Assembly (NCBI RefSeq): GCF_021018895.1
Contig: NC_079386.1
Coordinates: 3,515,835 to 3,579,834, forward strand
Direction of reading: 5' to 3'
Source: Seriola aureovittata
Lineage: Eukaryota > Chordata > Actinopteri > Carangiformes > Carangidae
DNA length: 64,000 bases
Positions 11,938 through 22,324 of this stretch are shown here, one piece after another (position 1 is the stretch's first letter; each line of letters begins with the position of its first letter). The position numbers and the translations under genes were made by a program. A model generated the notes under the pieces. That model made no database searches, had not been told where the DNA came from, and saw only the letters and a program-made list of their open reading frames with translations.

Positions 11938-14239
11938 AAGTACATTTCTGTTTTGCTCCCGTTACTGAAACAAATATGAATGGTGAATATTCTCAATACA
12001 AAGTCCACTTGATAAAGAGCTTTCAGATGAATCTCGTCAACATGTGACCTAAGTACAGGACCTCAAGGCATTCTGTGAACAGCAGACCAAAACCAGGTCG
12101 CTGGATGGCCCAAGAAAAACCAAGGAGTCATTCACATCCAACACCAGATCATCACGAACCAGGATTCTGTGAAATATGGCCGAAATATCTGGAGATAGCT
12201 AAATAAGTCGACTCAGCCTTTGCTGCTCTTAACATCAATAAGTCAATAAGGTCTTTCTCAGCAACAGCAGCTTTCTGTGTGGAGTAAAAAGACAACAAAC
12301 TACATTGGACTAGCAGCAATAATCCACGTTTGTCTGGATAGACCAGTATGATGCAAGAACCAGTGGCTGTCTTCCATAAAAACACTTGTTAATTCAAACC
12401 AGTGTGTACACTGGGGGTTACAACTTGAGCTACAAGGTACCAACATGTTCATCTGAGAACAGTGAGTAAAAGGTGACTAGACTCACAGAGTATTCTTGAA
12501 AATGTTTCACCATTCATCCAAGAGGCTTAATTAGTTCTACTGACTCTTGGGGAGAAGCGTGGTATTTAACGTGATTAAATACAGAGGAACTCCCCAACAG
12601 TCAGTACAAGTGAAGAAGTCTGTTGGATGAACAGCACATTTTTTTCAAGACCAGACAGCTAATCTAGCTTTTTTTTTATTGGTTTACTACTTGATATCAC
12701 CTGACCTGGATGACAGACAATCTTTATAGACGCACTGCTGCAGGAATATGCACAGTCATGTTTGGTCTGCTCAGCGATGATTCATTCCCATGGCATTTTC
12801 CAGATAATGAATTTCAAAGCTTTTTCATCTAGAACTCTTAAAATGTCAACTAGAAAGTTTGCAGCACTTTCAGACACACCCACAGTAAATAATTAGGGAA
12901 CTGCAAGAAACAAGGTCTTTTGAGGGTATGGTATGTCCTTTGTAAAGCAGCCACAGTCAGCAGATTCAGTTTAAGCACCTTATCCCATAACCTCGACTTC
13001 CACATCTACTACCCTGGGGCCTGATGACAGAATGTCAGGACGATGTAGTGAGTGATGTCCTGCCCTCTGTCAGGTAATGGAGGAGGGTGGCCTGGTAAGG
13101 GAGGAAGGGTATATAAAGAGATGGGTGGTTCATTAGAGATAAGGAATAATGCTCTATCACATCCTGGTGGCATGTTATTATCAACCATGCCCACCAGTGC
13201 CAATATTTCCAGTTAGACAGAAACCGCATCCATCACTGATGTGTCACATCCTGTAAAGACAGGAAATGGTTTTGATCTGAGCCTGTGCGCCACTGACGCC
13301 AAGACACAGGCTTAAGAAGAACAATAACGTAAGAATGAACGTTAATAATTTGCTTTGTGCATAATTGTGGATGTCAATCAAACTTAAATTTGTGCATGTC
13401 CATTTTAAAATATGTTAGTTAGGATCAAAACCTTTGAAATCCTAATAGAGTCAATGGCACAGGCTTACCTGGACAAAAAGTGAAATGCTATTTTTGAACC
13501 AGCAGCTAAGGCTAATGAATGAAGCCCCAAGTACCGGCCTGAGGCCACCATCACTGTTTGAATGTAGAACTATTTTGCAGGCCTTCATCAGGTGGAGTGA
13601 TACGTGGCCACTGCTCCTGGGATCTCAGGTCTAATTTGACTGTACTTCTCCCCTCAAAGAGAGACGGGCATAATTAACAGGACCCAAACACCCACCACGG
13701 GCTGAACAGAGTCATTTAGGGGAGCGACTCGGGAGGAACGGCAGCAAATGAAATGTAATTGCAATGGGAGCAGAGGAGCCGGGGCTGATGTGTTGGAGGC
13801 ACTGATGTGTGTGTGAGAGGGAGAGGAAGACAGAGCGAGCGGGCCAGACATGAGGGAGTGAGGGAGTAAATGAAAGACAGAAGTTAGATAGAGAATATGC
13901 ACTTGAGAGAAGAGCAAGCTAAAGAATGACTGATGAGGGATGGGTACAGATAAACAGGAACCGTTCCTTCAGGTTAGAATAAAAAAAAAAAAAAGGATGC
14001 ACCGAACTTCACCTAAAGCACTACATAAACTTGAGTTAAAGTTTAAGTTCAAAAAAGACATTATCTTGCCAACCACAGTGGTGTCTAGCTGTACTGATAG
14101 TTCTGAGATATCTGCCTCTGAGATTTCCTGCAACACTCTAATACTGTGGAGGCAAATGAAATTTTGTTGTGGTGCTCACTACCCTAAAAATCACATTAAA
14201 GAAACAGGGACAGAGACATCTCATCCCAAGAAACAGTGC
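11938..14239. other. Intronic DNA, nothing recognised
   Basis: No exon or RNA gene seen. An A-run lies at 13981-13994. Purine-rich sequence occurs at 13800-13900. Confidence 0.55.
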
Positions 14240-14440
14240 CTTGTTCCTCAGAACACACTGCAAACTGTTTCAATAGGGACTATTTCTTTTGGTTTAAAGT
14301 ATTTCCACTAAAAACCATGGACAGTCAGGTCTGTGGATTGTCCTCAGATGTTGCAGTTGAATTTTAATGCTGAGAGTACCACAAGTAAATTCCACTGGCT
14401 TCCACTGTATTTCAGTAGCTGCATGGCAAGTTACCACTAG
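14240..14440 (+). repeat. Probable old interspersed repeat
   Basis: The order TATTTCCACTAAAAACCATG, GACAGTCAGGTCTGTGGATT, GCTGAGAGTACCACAAG and GCTGCATGGCAAGTTACCAC matches a dispersed fish repeat as I remember it. It has no second copy here, so support is modest. Confidence 0.4.
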
Positions 14441-14973
14441 AGGAAAATGAGAAAATATGCTTGTTTTTGTAATTTGGTTGAACCAAATATTGACTCTATG
14501 ATACTGATGATATTTATCTGGCCCACTGTCATACGTGACTCTCTCCAAACAACCTTTTCAATGTTGAAAATAACAAGAGAAATATTAAAGTTCAGAGTTG
14601 CTGCAGTTGAACTCTGCTACCTCACCACTTCAGCCCCGGAATCATTTGTAGTGTCCACTGCATTTACAACTGTAATCTTTCATCATTACAGTCATTATTG
14701 TTATTTATTGCCGAAGCTAAGAGCATTCAAATTGGCCTTGACCTACTTGTTCTTTTCCACCAGAGGACCCCCCCCACACACACACACACTTCCCACCCAC
14801 CCCCCATGCCCCGTTCACCTATCCCTCTCTCTTTCCCATCATCCCCTCCCTCTGTCCCTCTCAGTTTACGGAGCACTGGATGAGAAGTGACCCAGGGTCA
14901 ACCATGTTCCTGTCGCTTCCAGGCACGGGCAGCCCAAACAAATTGGGGTCACCAGGATGTTGGAGTGGTGTGA

Positions 14974-14974
<1 letters not shown>
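14441..14974. other. Intronic DNA with C-rich tract
   Basis: Contains a C- and CA-rich low-complexity tract at about 14770-14870. No coding signal. Confidence 0.55.

Positions 14975-15017
<43 letters not shown>
14975..15017 (+). repeat. (CA)n microsatellite, 43 bp
   Basis: An uninterrupted CA array. In the nrxn2 transcript it reads as a UG repeat. Confidence 0.95.
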
Positions 15018-15018
<1 letters not shown>

Positions 15019-16025
15019 AGTGCAGATAGCTGAGAGTAGATAAGTGTAGATAGGAGTGCCACTGTCTTATCACCACATACCTAGAGAGTGTAAAGGAAAC
15101 GCAGGACGCTGCAACATCTTCTCCACCGGCTGCTACAGGAAAATACCGCAGTTATGAACCTGACTACACACAGTGTCTTATTGTGTGACTCTAGCAACAT
15201 GATGAGTGGCTCAGAGTCAGCAGGTGTGGTCCTGTTTGGTAATTAACAGGAACCCCCTCCTCCATTAAAATGAATATGAGCTTTCAGTGTAATGTTGGGT
15301 AGAGGAAGCACAGGGGTCAATGAGACAATTAGAGCCTGTGTAAATGCATTTTTAAATGCCTGCTGTCCCTTAATTGCTTTTTAAAGTTATCATTAGAGGT
15401 GGCTTTAGGTGACCTTTAAGCCTAACATATGTATGCAATAAAAGCAGAGATGAGGCTAATAACTAGTTGGACAGGGGACTAAAAGGAGATGCTGTTGGGT
15501 GATTAGCCACTCTCTGGACTGCACACTTGGATTCCTCTCAGTGACCCTCTCAAGTACCACACACAAACAAAATCTAGATGCCATTTACAGACAATTCCTT
15601 AACACTCGAAGCAGCTTAGACTACAATGTATTGTGAATAAATGAGCCAAACCTGAATATGTAAGCCATTACATATGCACTGTCTCAGTATTCCTCAGGCT
15701 TCAGGCGAACCTTAAAGGATTATTCCACTTTAATACAACTTCGGTCTGATATTTGTTGTTTTGGCCATCATTCCCATAACACTGTGCTTACTAGGTTAAT
15801 TCCTGAAATCAAGGAATGCATTGCCATTGCCAAGTAGAAGCTCCGTCTGAATATCCATGTCAACAAAAGTGCACTCGTGTACAGTTTCATCCTTAGAACC
15901 CAGGCACTACTGTAAAGCTGTGCCTCTGTCCTTTCACTTCACTCTTTCTGCTTCAGTGACCCCCAGTTCCTCTCCTCTTTTCTTCAGTGTCCCTCTAAAA
16001 ATCTGTAGCTCCTGATTAATTCACA
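15018..16025. other. Intronic DNA, nothing firm
   Basis: Ordinary AT-rich intron. The section 15710-15830 (TTAAAGGATTATTCCACTTT and following) resembles a decayed dispersed repeat, but I cannot support it further. Confidence 0.5.
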
Positions 16026-16334
16026 GTGCAGGTCATCCCTCCATCCTTTCCATCCTCCCTCCATTTATTATTTCTTCCCTCTTCCTCTCTTTTTCTCTCT
16101 CCAGTGACAAGTCTAAATGGCCCCAAGTCCTCTCCTACTCTCTTGTCATCTCTCTACCCCCCTGCACCCACTTTTTTTTTTCCTTTTTCTTCAGCTCCCC
16201 TGTCCAGGAACTTCCCAATCCCCAATTTTTCTCTCTGGGTTTTCCCTGGTGATTCATCTGACTGAATATAGCTTAGAGTATTTTCTCATTCCCCTCATCA
16301 TTTCATCCCCCCCTTCAATATCCCCAAGGCGGTA
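16026..16334 (-). promoter_or_regulatory. Purine/G-run-rich intron just after the exon donor
   Basis: The plus strand is a long C/T tract. On the transcribed sense (minus) strand the first 300 nt of the intron are therefore A/G-rich, with several GGG and GGGG runs, including a G-run within about 30 nt of the donor. G-triplets near a 5' splice site commonly act as intronic splicing enhancers. The function is inferred; the composition is plain to see. Confidence 0.4.
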
Positions 16335-16340
16335 TCTTAC
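16335..16340 (-). promoter_or_regulatory. nrxn2: Splice donor of the nrxn2 exon
   Basis: On the minus strand the exon ends CTGCACATA and the intron starts GTAAGATACC. This matches positions +1 to +5 of the donor consensus. The last exon base is A rather than the usual G, which makes the donor moderate and may make the nearby G-runs important. Confidence 0.85.
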
Positions 16341-16522
16341 TATGTGCAGCTCCAGGTAATCTCCCAGTCCCTTGGCGCTCTCTACCCTGACCAGAACGGC
16401 CTCCTTCAGCTGCGTGCTGAAGCCCACTGCCAGCCGGTCTGCCCGTGTGCTCGGCCGGTCATTGGGTGGCCAGGTATATGTGATGAGGGCTCCGCCTCTC
16501 CCGAAGATGTAAGTTGTCCCAG
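16341..16522 (-). CDS. nrxn2: Neurexin-2 exon: start of the sixth LNS (laminin G) domain
   Basis: Neurexins are presynaptic membrane receptors. Their sixth LNS domain binds neuroligins, LRRTMs and cerebellins across the synaptic cleft. This 182-nt exon gives two bases of a split codon plus 60 codons, ending in phase 0. The peptide runs from [10 protein letters not shown], through [14 protein letters not shown] and LAVGFST, to [10 protein letters not shown]. Compared from memory, [18 protein letters not shown] and LAVGFST fit NRXN2 better than NRXN1 or NRXN3. The Asp of GLGDY (Ca2+ ligand, D137 in rat neurexin-1beta numbering) is present. So are the neuroligin-contact Ser of PSTR (S107) and the Leu of GLGD (L135). 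Both splice sites are good: TTTTGCAG before, GTAAGA after. The two starting bases (CT) complete CCT (Pro) from an alpha exon or GCT (Ala) from a beta first exon, matching the DPG and HAG junctions of the two isoforms. The exon has no start or stop codon of its own. The a or b fish paralogue cannot be told. Confidence 0.93.
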
Positions 16523-16560
16523 CTGCAAAACACAGGGAGAAAACAGGGGTGATCATTCAA
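16523..16560 (-). promoter_or_regulatory. nrxn2: Splice acceptor of the nrxn2 exon
   Basis: On the minus strand the sequence CCCCTGTTTTCTCCCTGTG, then TTTTGCAG, precedes the exon. This gives a pyrimidine-rich tract and a canonical CAG. Alpha and beta transcripts should both use it. Confidence 0.85.
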
Positions 16561-18942
16561 CTATGACATAATAATAACACTTTGAAAGCTGGACCGAAAG
16601 AGTTTGGTGTGCTTTCAAAAAACAAATACATAATACTTTCAGTCCCTTCAAGTGACAGGCTGACATTATGTTCAGTAGAGTTGATTTTTTTCTCTTTATG
16701 TTTGTCATAACATTTCATACAAGTAGCGTTTATGTATTCTCTTCTGTCATGTATTTTGTTGTGCTGTTTGTGAAGATAATCTGCAGGCTGTCAAATAAAA
16801 CTTGACTTTTTTAATTGAATACTACTTAGGAGGGAATGATGAATATAATTTTGTCCTAAAAATATAAACAAGTCCCACAGCACAGAAACAAAAGAGAGAA
16901 AAGTCACAAAGCAGCTAACAATATGAATTCTTCTCATCAGAGAGGTTGAAATCTTTGGCCTGAATGTCCTATTTGAAAACTAGTATGTGTTATTGGCATG
17001 TGTATATCATGATCGTGAAGTCATGTTTAGCATTAGCACTAGTGCTAGCACCAGCGCTGACCACCACTCCCTTCTGAATTATTCATGTGCCAAGCCACTG
17101 CAGTCTCAGTCGCCCTCAGTCGCCTGCAGTTGCACTGCATTCAAAGTAGAGCAAAGTGACAAACTTTGTGTTGGCTACACTGTCAGTATAACCACCACCA
17201 CTCAACGTCAACAAAAGAAATTCCTCAGATCTCCCTGTCAAAGGAACTTTGCCTCAACAGTATTTTGATATCCAGCCTAAAAAAAAAAAAGAAAAAGAAA
17301 AAGAAAATCTCCCCACCTCGTACACTGAGAGATTTCATGTTTGAACTGTAACAGAAGAGTTGGGGCTTGGCTGGGCTCCAATAGGCCCGTAGGTGAATGA
17401 GGAATGACGGGCGTTGGCTGTGATTAGTCTAGAGTAATGAAACCTCAGTGAACTGCCCTCAGCCCTGTGGGCTGTCTTCACTGGAACCTAAATACACACA
17501 CATAAAACACACGCTGCAGGCCTACATACTAATGCATGTATATGTAATGTTATGAAGCTGCACACTAAAGCACATACAGCACAAGTACAGCAGCAATTCA
17601 GACACACTGTTAAGCATACACACAATCACACACTCATACAAATATATTATTTCTATGATTTTGAAGATACTTTTGGAGAAACAAGTGACAAAAGTGTTGG
17701 TTGAATTAAATTTAAATAATATTATTATGGGGTTCCATTTGTGCCAAACATATGTCCACGTGTCTACATCGATTGAACATGTGATAAAACGTTAGTGTCT
17801 ATGTCCATTCAAAAAAGAACGGAACTATTGCATTCCCTGTCGTTTGACTGTGTTGTTGAACATGTGGACCAGATATGTTATCGGCATTGGGAGTCCCTTT
17901 CCCAGTGTCAACTTGCTCCAGCTTCCCTGGGGTGTTCGGCAGGGGCAACTTCCAAGCAGAGATGCACCGCTTCAGTATTGTCCCATCTCCCTCCAACACC
18001 CGCACACTGCAATTACTACTACATTATTTTTCAGGCACCTTATTAGTATCATACTAATAAGACTAATCAGAATAACAGACGAGTAAATTAATAAATGTGG
18101 TAACAGTAAAGATTAGTTGAAGTGATCTGAAATTTATTGAAATAATGACACATATGGACGACATGTACAACACAGTCAGATGGCAGGGAGTGCAACAAGA
18201 AGACAGAGGTAGAGTTTGAAGTTGAATTGATGCAGACAAATGTTTTGTCACGTCTTCAGTCAACATAGATGCGGACATATTTTTGGCACAAATGGGACCC
18301 CGTAATTATTAAGAACATGAACTGCATGCGTCTTGTCAGTTATGTGTCTCGTGATTTCGACTTTGCCCGAATTGCCAGGCTCTTCTGCTACACTGACAGC
18401 CCACTCCGGAGCAGGGCTTTATCATATCTGGATTTGACTGACGTGTTTCCCTTCTGTCTTGCTATCTTCATTTTGCTTCCTAAGTAAATCTTGCAAACCT
18501 CAATTTTGATAACCTTGCCATCAGAGCACGAGAGCTCTTTGTTTCCAGATGAATAAGATTAATTCAAATTTTGATTCACTCCACATTTTAGCCCCTGGTC
18601 ACAGTTCTGCGTAGGTCTGTGGAATGTCAAAAAACAGGTAAAAAAGTAAAAACACAATCTCCCAGAATGTGATGCCTATTTGAAACTAGCAGAGAGTTAT
18701 CAATTAACATTGATGAAAAGCATAGAATTAATTGCAACTCTTCACATACGAGATGATACAACAGATGAAAGTAAATGAAGCAAACAATTAATTATCAATG
18801 TTGTTGACAATTTCCTTTTACAGTAAATAAAATAATTGCTTTAACTTCAGCATTAGATTCACATACGCAGTGGAGTAGGGCACAGCATTGGTTTTCATAC
18901 TGTACCCATGCTCACCTATGAAAGCAAATACACACATCACAT
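16561..18942. other. Intronic DNA, no gene seen
   Basis: Contains an A-rich run at 17279-17307. No coding or repeat family recognised. Confidence 0.55.
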
Positions 18943-18982
18943 GTACACACACGCACACGCAGACACACACACACGCACACGC

Positions 18983-19016
<34 letters not shown>
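18943..19016 (+). repeat. Compound (CA)n/(CGCA)n microsatellite
   Basis: CA units with interspersed CG pairs, ending in a pure CA run. This is the first of three CA arrays within about 1.1 kb. Confidence 0.9.
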
Positions 19017-19019
<3 letters not shown>

Positions 19020-19207
19020 TGTTTTTCTATGCCCAACAAATCTCTGTCTGGGTGTGCTCCGATCAAAGAGGATGGAAAGCAGAGGCTGTGATGACTGCAG
19101 GGCCAACAGGCCATCAACCAACATCCACAGCAACGGGCTGCACACACTCTTAGTCATACACGGGGAAAAGGCAGGCTGATAAAGAATGGAGAAATGTGGT
19201 CTTCCTG

Positions 19208-19281
19208 CACACACACACACACACACACAGACACACACACACACACACACACACACGCAAGCACACACACACGCACACACA
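19208..19281 (+). repeat. Interrupted (CA)n microsatellite
   Basis: A CA array broken by single GA and GC steps. It lies about 190 bp from the previous array. Confidence 0.9.
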
Positions 19282-19381
19282 AGCACTCACTCAGCTACCT
19301 GACACTTTCATTATCTAACAATCCGCTGGTAGCCATTTGAAATCGGCTGACACACACAACTCTCCTCCCTCTCTCTCGCTT

Positions 19382-19405
19382 CCTCTCTCTCTCTCTCTCT
19401 CTCTC
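19382..19405 (+). repeat. (CT)n microsatellite
   Basis: A run of CT dinucleotides inside a wider pyrimidine-rich stretch (19361-19440). Confidence 0.85.
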
Positions 19406-19954
19406 CTTCTCTCTGGCTCTCACCATCCCTCCCTCCCTCCCAGTGGAGCTAAGCCCTCTGCTCAGCTCTTGTTGTTTTCTCAAGGCTGTATTATTTTAGC
19501 GCTGACTAATTATCGCAGCATGGCAAGGAAGGCTATAAAGAGGTTGTGTGCCGGAGGAGGGGGAAAAAAGGAGAGGATGAAGAACAGACAACAGGCTACG
19601 GAGGAGGCAGGGAGTACAGAGGATGGCAGACTGTGAATTGTGGATGGAAGAGAGAAGAAAAGTTGCAGTTTTTCTTTCTTTTTTTTTTTTATTTTTCCTT
19701 TCCTGTGATTATTAACAGTGCAGCTTTGCAGAAGCTGGGCGAGAGACAGCTATGGGGGAAGAGCAGAAAAGATTTCTAAAATGGCCGACAAAAAGAGGGG
19801 AGGGGAGCCATGTTGTGATGGATGAGAGTGGAGCCATGTTTGGGGAAAAAGAGAGAATGGCTGATGGCAGTTGAGGTTGAGCGCATGTTAATGTATGTGA
19901 TTGCACTCGTATCAGGGGAGAACGAGTTTGAGAAACAAGGAGGAAAAGTTGAGA
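19406..19954. other. Intronic DNA, nothing recognised
   Basis: Purine-rich on the plus strand in places. There is a T-run at 19680-19690. No gene seen. Confidence 0.55.

Positions 19955-19998
<44 letters not shown>
19955..19998 (+). repeat. (CA)n microsatellite, about 44 bp
   Basis: An uninterrupted AC array followed by GTTGG. Confidence 0.95.
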
Positions 19999-20001
<3 letters not shown>

Positions 20002-20141
20002 GGAACTTCAAGGTGCATTCCAGGCAACAGTCTACTCAGAGGGATTACTACTCAGCCTGTCAAGTTGCACTATGGAGAGTCTTTTGTGGGAGCATTATTT
20101 GAGTTTGACCGATACCATCAAGCAAAAGCTACTTTAAACCA

Positions 20142-20590
20142 AGTGGCAACTTCCAGGGCTGAAAAATGAATCACCCAAAACCAGTTCCTCTAATGACCAC
20201 TGCAGTCTGGCTCCAACAGTGACTCAATCCCCATAGACTCCCATGTTAAAATGTCCAACTTTACAGCAGAAATAAACATGTTTACAGCCTGGTACAAAAA
20301 ATGGTGGTGGTCTCTACATCTATGCCAACTGCATAGGGGGTTATAGTTATTTTTTGGGGTTTTTCTATGCCTTTATTAGAGTAGCAGTGAGAGAGAGACA
20401 GGAAAGTTTGAGGTGAGAGAGAGAGAGAGGGGATGGCATGCGGCAACGGGTTGGGGGTCGGATTCGAACCCATGCCACTGCGGTAAAGACTGAGTCCTAA
20501 TGGCATGCGCTCTGCCGGGTGAGCCACCGAGCCCCCCCCCCAGAAACCTGTGGGTGATGCCACAAAGGTTATGTCCATATACAGTCTATG
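20142..20590 (+). repeat. 'CCATAGACT' repeat, copy 2, interrupted by a SINE
   Basis: The left part (AGTGGCAACTTCCAGGGCTG, then CAATCCCCATAGACTCCC, then AAACATGTTTACAGCCTGGT) runs to about 20340. The right end (GAAACCTGTGGGTGATGCC to ACAGTCTATGGG) resumes at 20542. A SINE lies between. The middle blocks seen in copies 1 and 3 are missing here, so part of the element was lost at or after the insertion. Confidence 0.75.
20351..20541 (-). mobile_element. tRNA-derived SINE (type 1), copy 2, nested
   Basis: On the minus strand it reads GGGCTCGGTGGCTCACCCGG, then CAGAGCGCATG, then a good box B (GGGTTCGAATCCGACCCC). The SINE body follows, with TGCCGCATGCCATCCCCTC and a CTCTCTCT tract, ending in a T-rich/A-rich tail. 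It is better preserved than copy 1. It sits inside copy 2 of another repeat, which is therefore the older insertion. Confidence 0.85.
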
Positions 20591-21961
20591 GGTTAAACAA
20601 TTTGGCCATTCTTTTTAAAATGTCTCTCTTAGACGTCCCTCAGCTTTATGGGAATGCAATAATAATAAAATACAATAGATGAACAATGTGATGGGAAAAA
20701 ACAGTTAAACTAAACTTTTCAAAAATCTATACCATCCTGTGCTATGTTAGTGCGTGATTCCATCTCTTCAGTAAATAACAAAAAGAGGATGTTCTCTGGC
20801 TGTTGAAGGTCATTTTCATTCAGTTAATCAAACAGCAGTTTTCACGCATGGTGACACATTACAAGTGTGACTCTGAATGCTCTTCTATCTTTGTTGTTGT
20901 TGGAACTTCATTTCAATTGCCTGTAATGCTACGAATGTCAACAGGGATTCCATTCTGAGACACAAAATATCACAGTTTGGTGGAAGACTATCACCACACA
21001 TTAACAAACGGACGAAAAAACACTTTTTTCAATCAGTAAGTTCAGTTATTCTGTCTTTTAATAATTAGATCAGATCACATCAGTCACTGTGGTCCAGATA
21101 TGACATTCGCCCCAAAGGTCTTTTCCTGCTTTTATCCGGCTGATGCAGAGAGCGTAAGAAATAGTTTGACAGGGCACATCCATGTGTCACTGTTTCTCCC
21201 ACCAAACACCAGCTGCTATAGTTGAGGCAAAATCCAATAAAATACTGCAACACAACAAACACTAAAAGGAGATGAGATGGAGCAAAAACGAGAGACAAGG
21301 TGTTTATCAAACCAAAGAACAAATGTCTAGAGGGCTTTCTTCCCTGGCTGTAATCAAGAGAATGATCTCTTTTAAATCAGAAAACATCTATACACTTTGC
21401 GCTGGGTGCAGAGGATCTTTGAACAAACCAATAGGAAGGAAGTCAAAAGAGTCACTGTTTGTAAGTTCTCTTGTAGGTGACCTCACCACACCTTTGAAAC
21501 AAAAATAAAAAGCAGTGTTATTTGGAGGCCCTTGCGCCCCTCGAGATGAATCTTGTGTTCAAAGGGATCCTTAAATATCTGCTTCAACCACCTGTTAAGC
21601 AGATATTCATATCTGACTAAAATAAAATGAGCAAAACTTTGATGTGTTTATGTGTTTATGATGTATGTAATATCATATAGCAGTTAAATATAGGATTTTT
21701 GTAGGATACAGATTAACATAAAAAGCAAATACAAAAATATAAAGACTAGCCTTTAATTAGTTCGTGCAAGAATCAACACTCATCACTAGTAAAGCGACAT
21801 TGTCTGCTTGTTGTTCAAATGCTTAAAACGACATACGATGATGTTACCTCTCTCTCTAGGCAAACGCACAGCAGCGTGACCATGTTGTAGCACCACAATA
21901 CCTGATAAGGAGGATTACAGTTTAGCATATAAACTGACTGTGACACTGTGCTGACTTTGTG
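20591..21961. other. Intronic DNA, nothing recognised
   Basis: AT-rich, with no repeat family or coding signal that I can support. Confidence 0.55.
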
Positions 21962-22324
21962 TAAAGAGGTCAAAACTCCAGCAACACTTGCAGTAAACAG
22001 AAGACCTTTATCATTAGACTGATGCGTTTCAGCTTGTGGCCTTCATCAGGGTCATCCCAAAATATACTATAAGCAACACTTAAATAGGGTAAGGATGGTA
22101 ATTAACAACCAATCATATGCAAACACATACAGTGCATATCTGCTAATGGGGCTTCTACAAAGATGTACATATATATATAAGCCCAACCCTTCTTTGTAGA
22201 AGGCCCATGTTGCTTGTAATGTGTTTGGTGTTGACCCTGATGAAGGCCACAAGCCAAAATGTGTTGGCCTAATAATAAAGTTCTTTTGTATACTGCACTT
22301 TCTGCTGGAGTTTTGACCTCTTTA
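21962..22324. mobile_element. Foldback element with about 92-bp inverted arms
   Basis: The left arm (21962-22053) starts TAAAGAGGTCAAAACTCC and ends GTGGCCTTCATCAGGGTCA. The right arm (22233-22324) is its imperfect reverse complement. It includes TGACCCTGATGAAGGCCAC and ends GGAGTTTTGACCTCTTTA. TA lies at both outer edges, compatible with a TA target duplication of the Tc1/mariner type. Inside the loop a second hairpin (CTTCTACAAAGA at 22152-22163, TCTTTGTAGAAG at 22191-22202) is present. It encodes no protein. Confidence 0.85.

Larger units (their letters stand above)
1..16340 (-). other. nrxn2: nrxn2 intron downstream of the LNS6 exon (partial)
   Basis: This is everything between the left window edge and the exon. 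The exon's 3' end is followed on the minus strand by the splice donor GTAAGA, and no further neurexin exon could be recognised, so the intron continues beyond position 1. The next expected coding block in neurexins is the remainder of LNS6, with the FNVGTDDI-like and VRFTRSGGNATLQVD-like motifs, and neither appears on the minus strand here. The stretch holds repeats, annotated separately, and otherwise ordinary AT-leaning intron DNA. The intron assignment is an inference from the exon. Confidence 0.75.

Noticed and set aside
18908..19286. Open frames encoding long Thr-His or Cys-Val repeats
   Set aside because: These are translations of the CA microsatellites and do not represent proteins.
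20351..20541. Possible tRNA gene, because of clear box A and box B-like sequences
   Set aside because: It cannot be folded into a plausible full cloverleaf with an acceptor stem as I read it. It continues into a SINE body shared with 4058-4235, so it is a tRNA-derived SINE.
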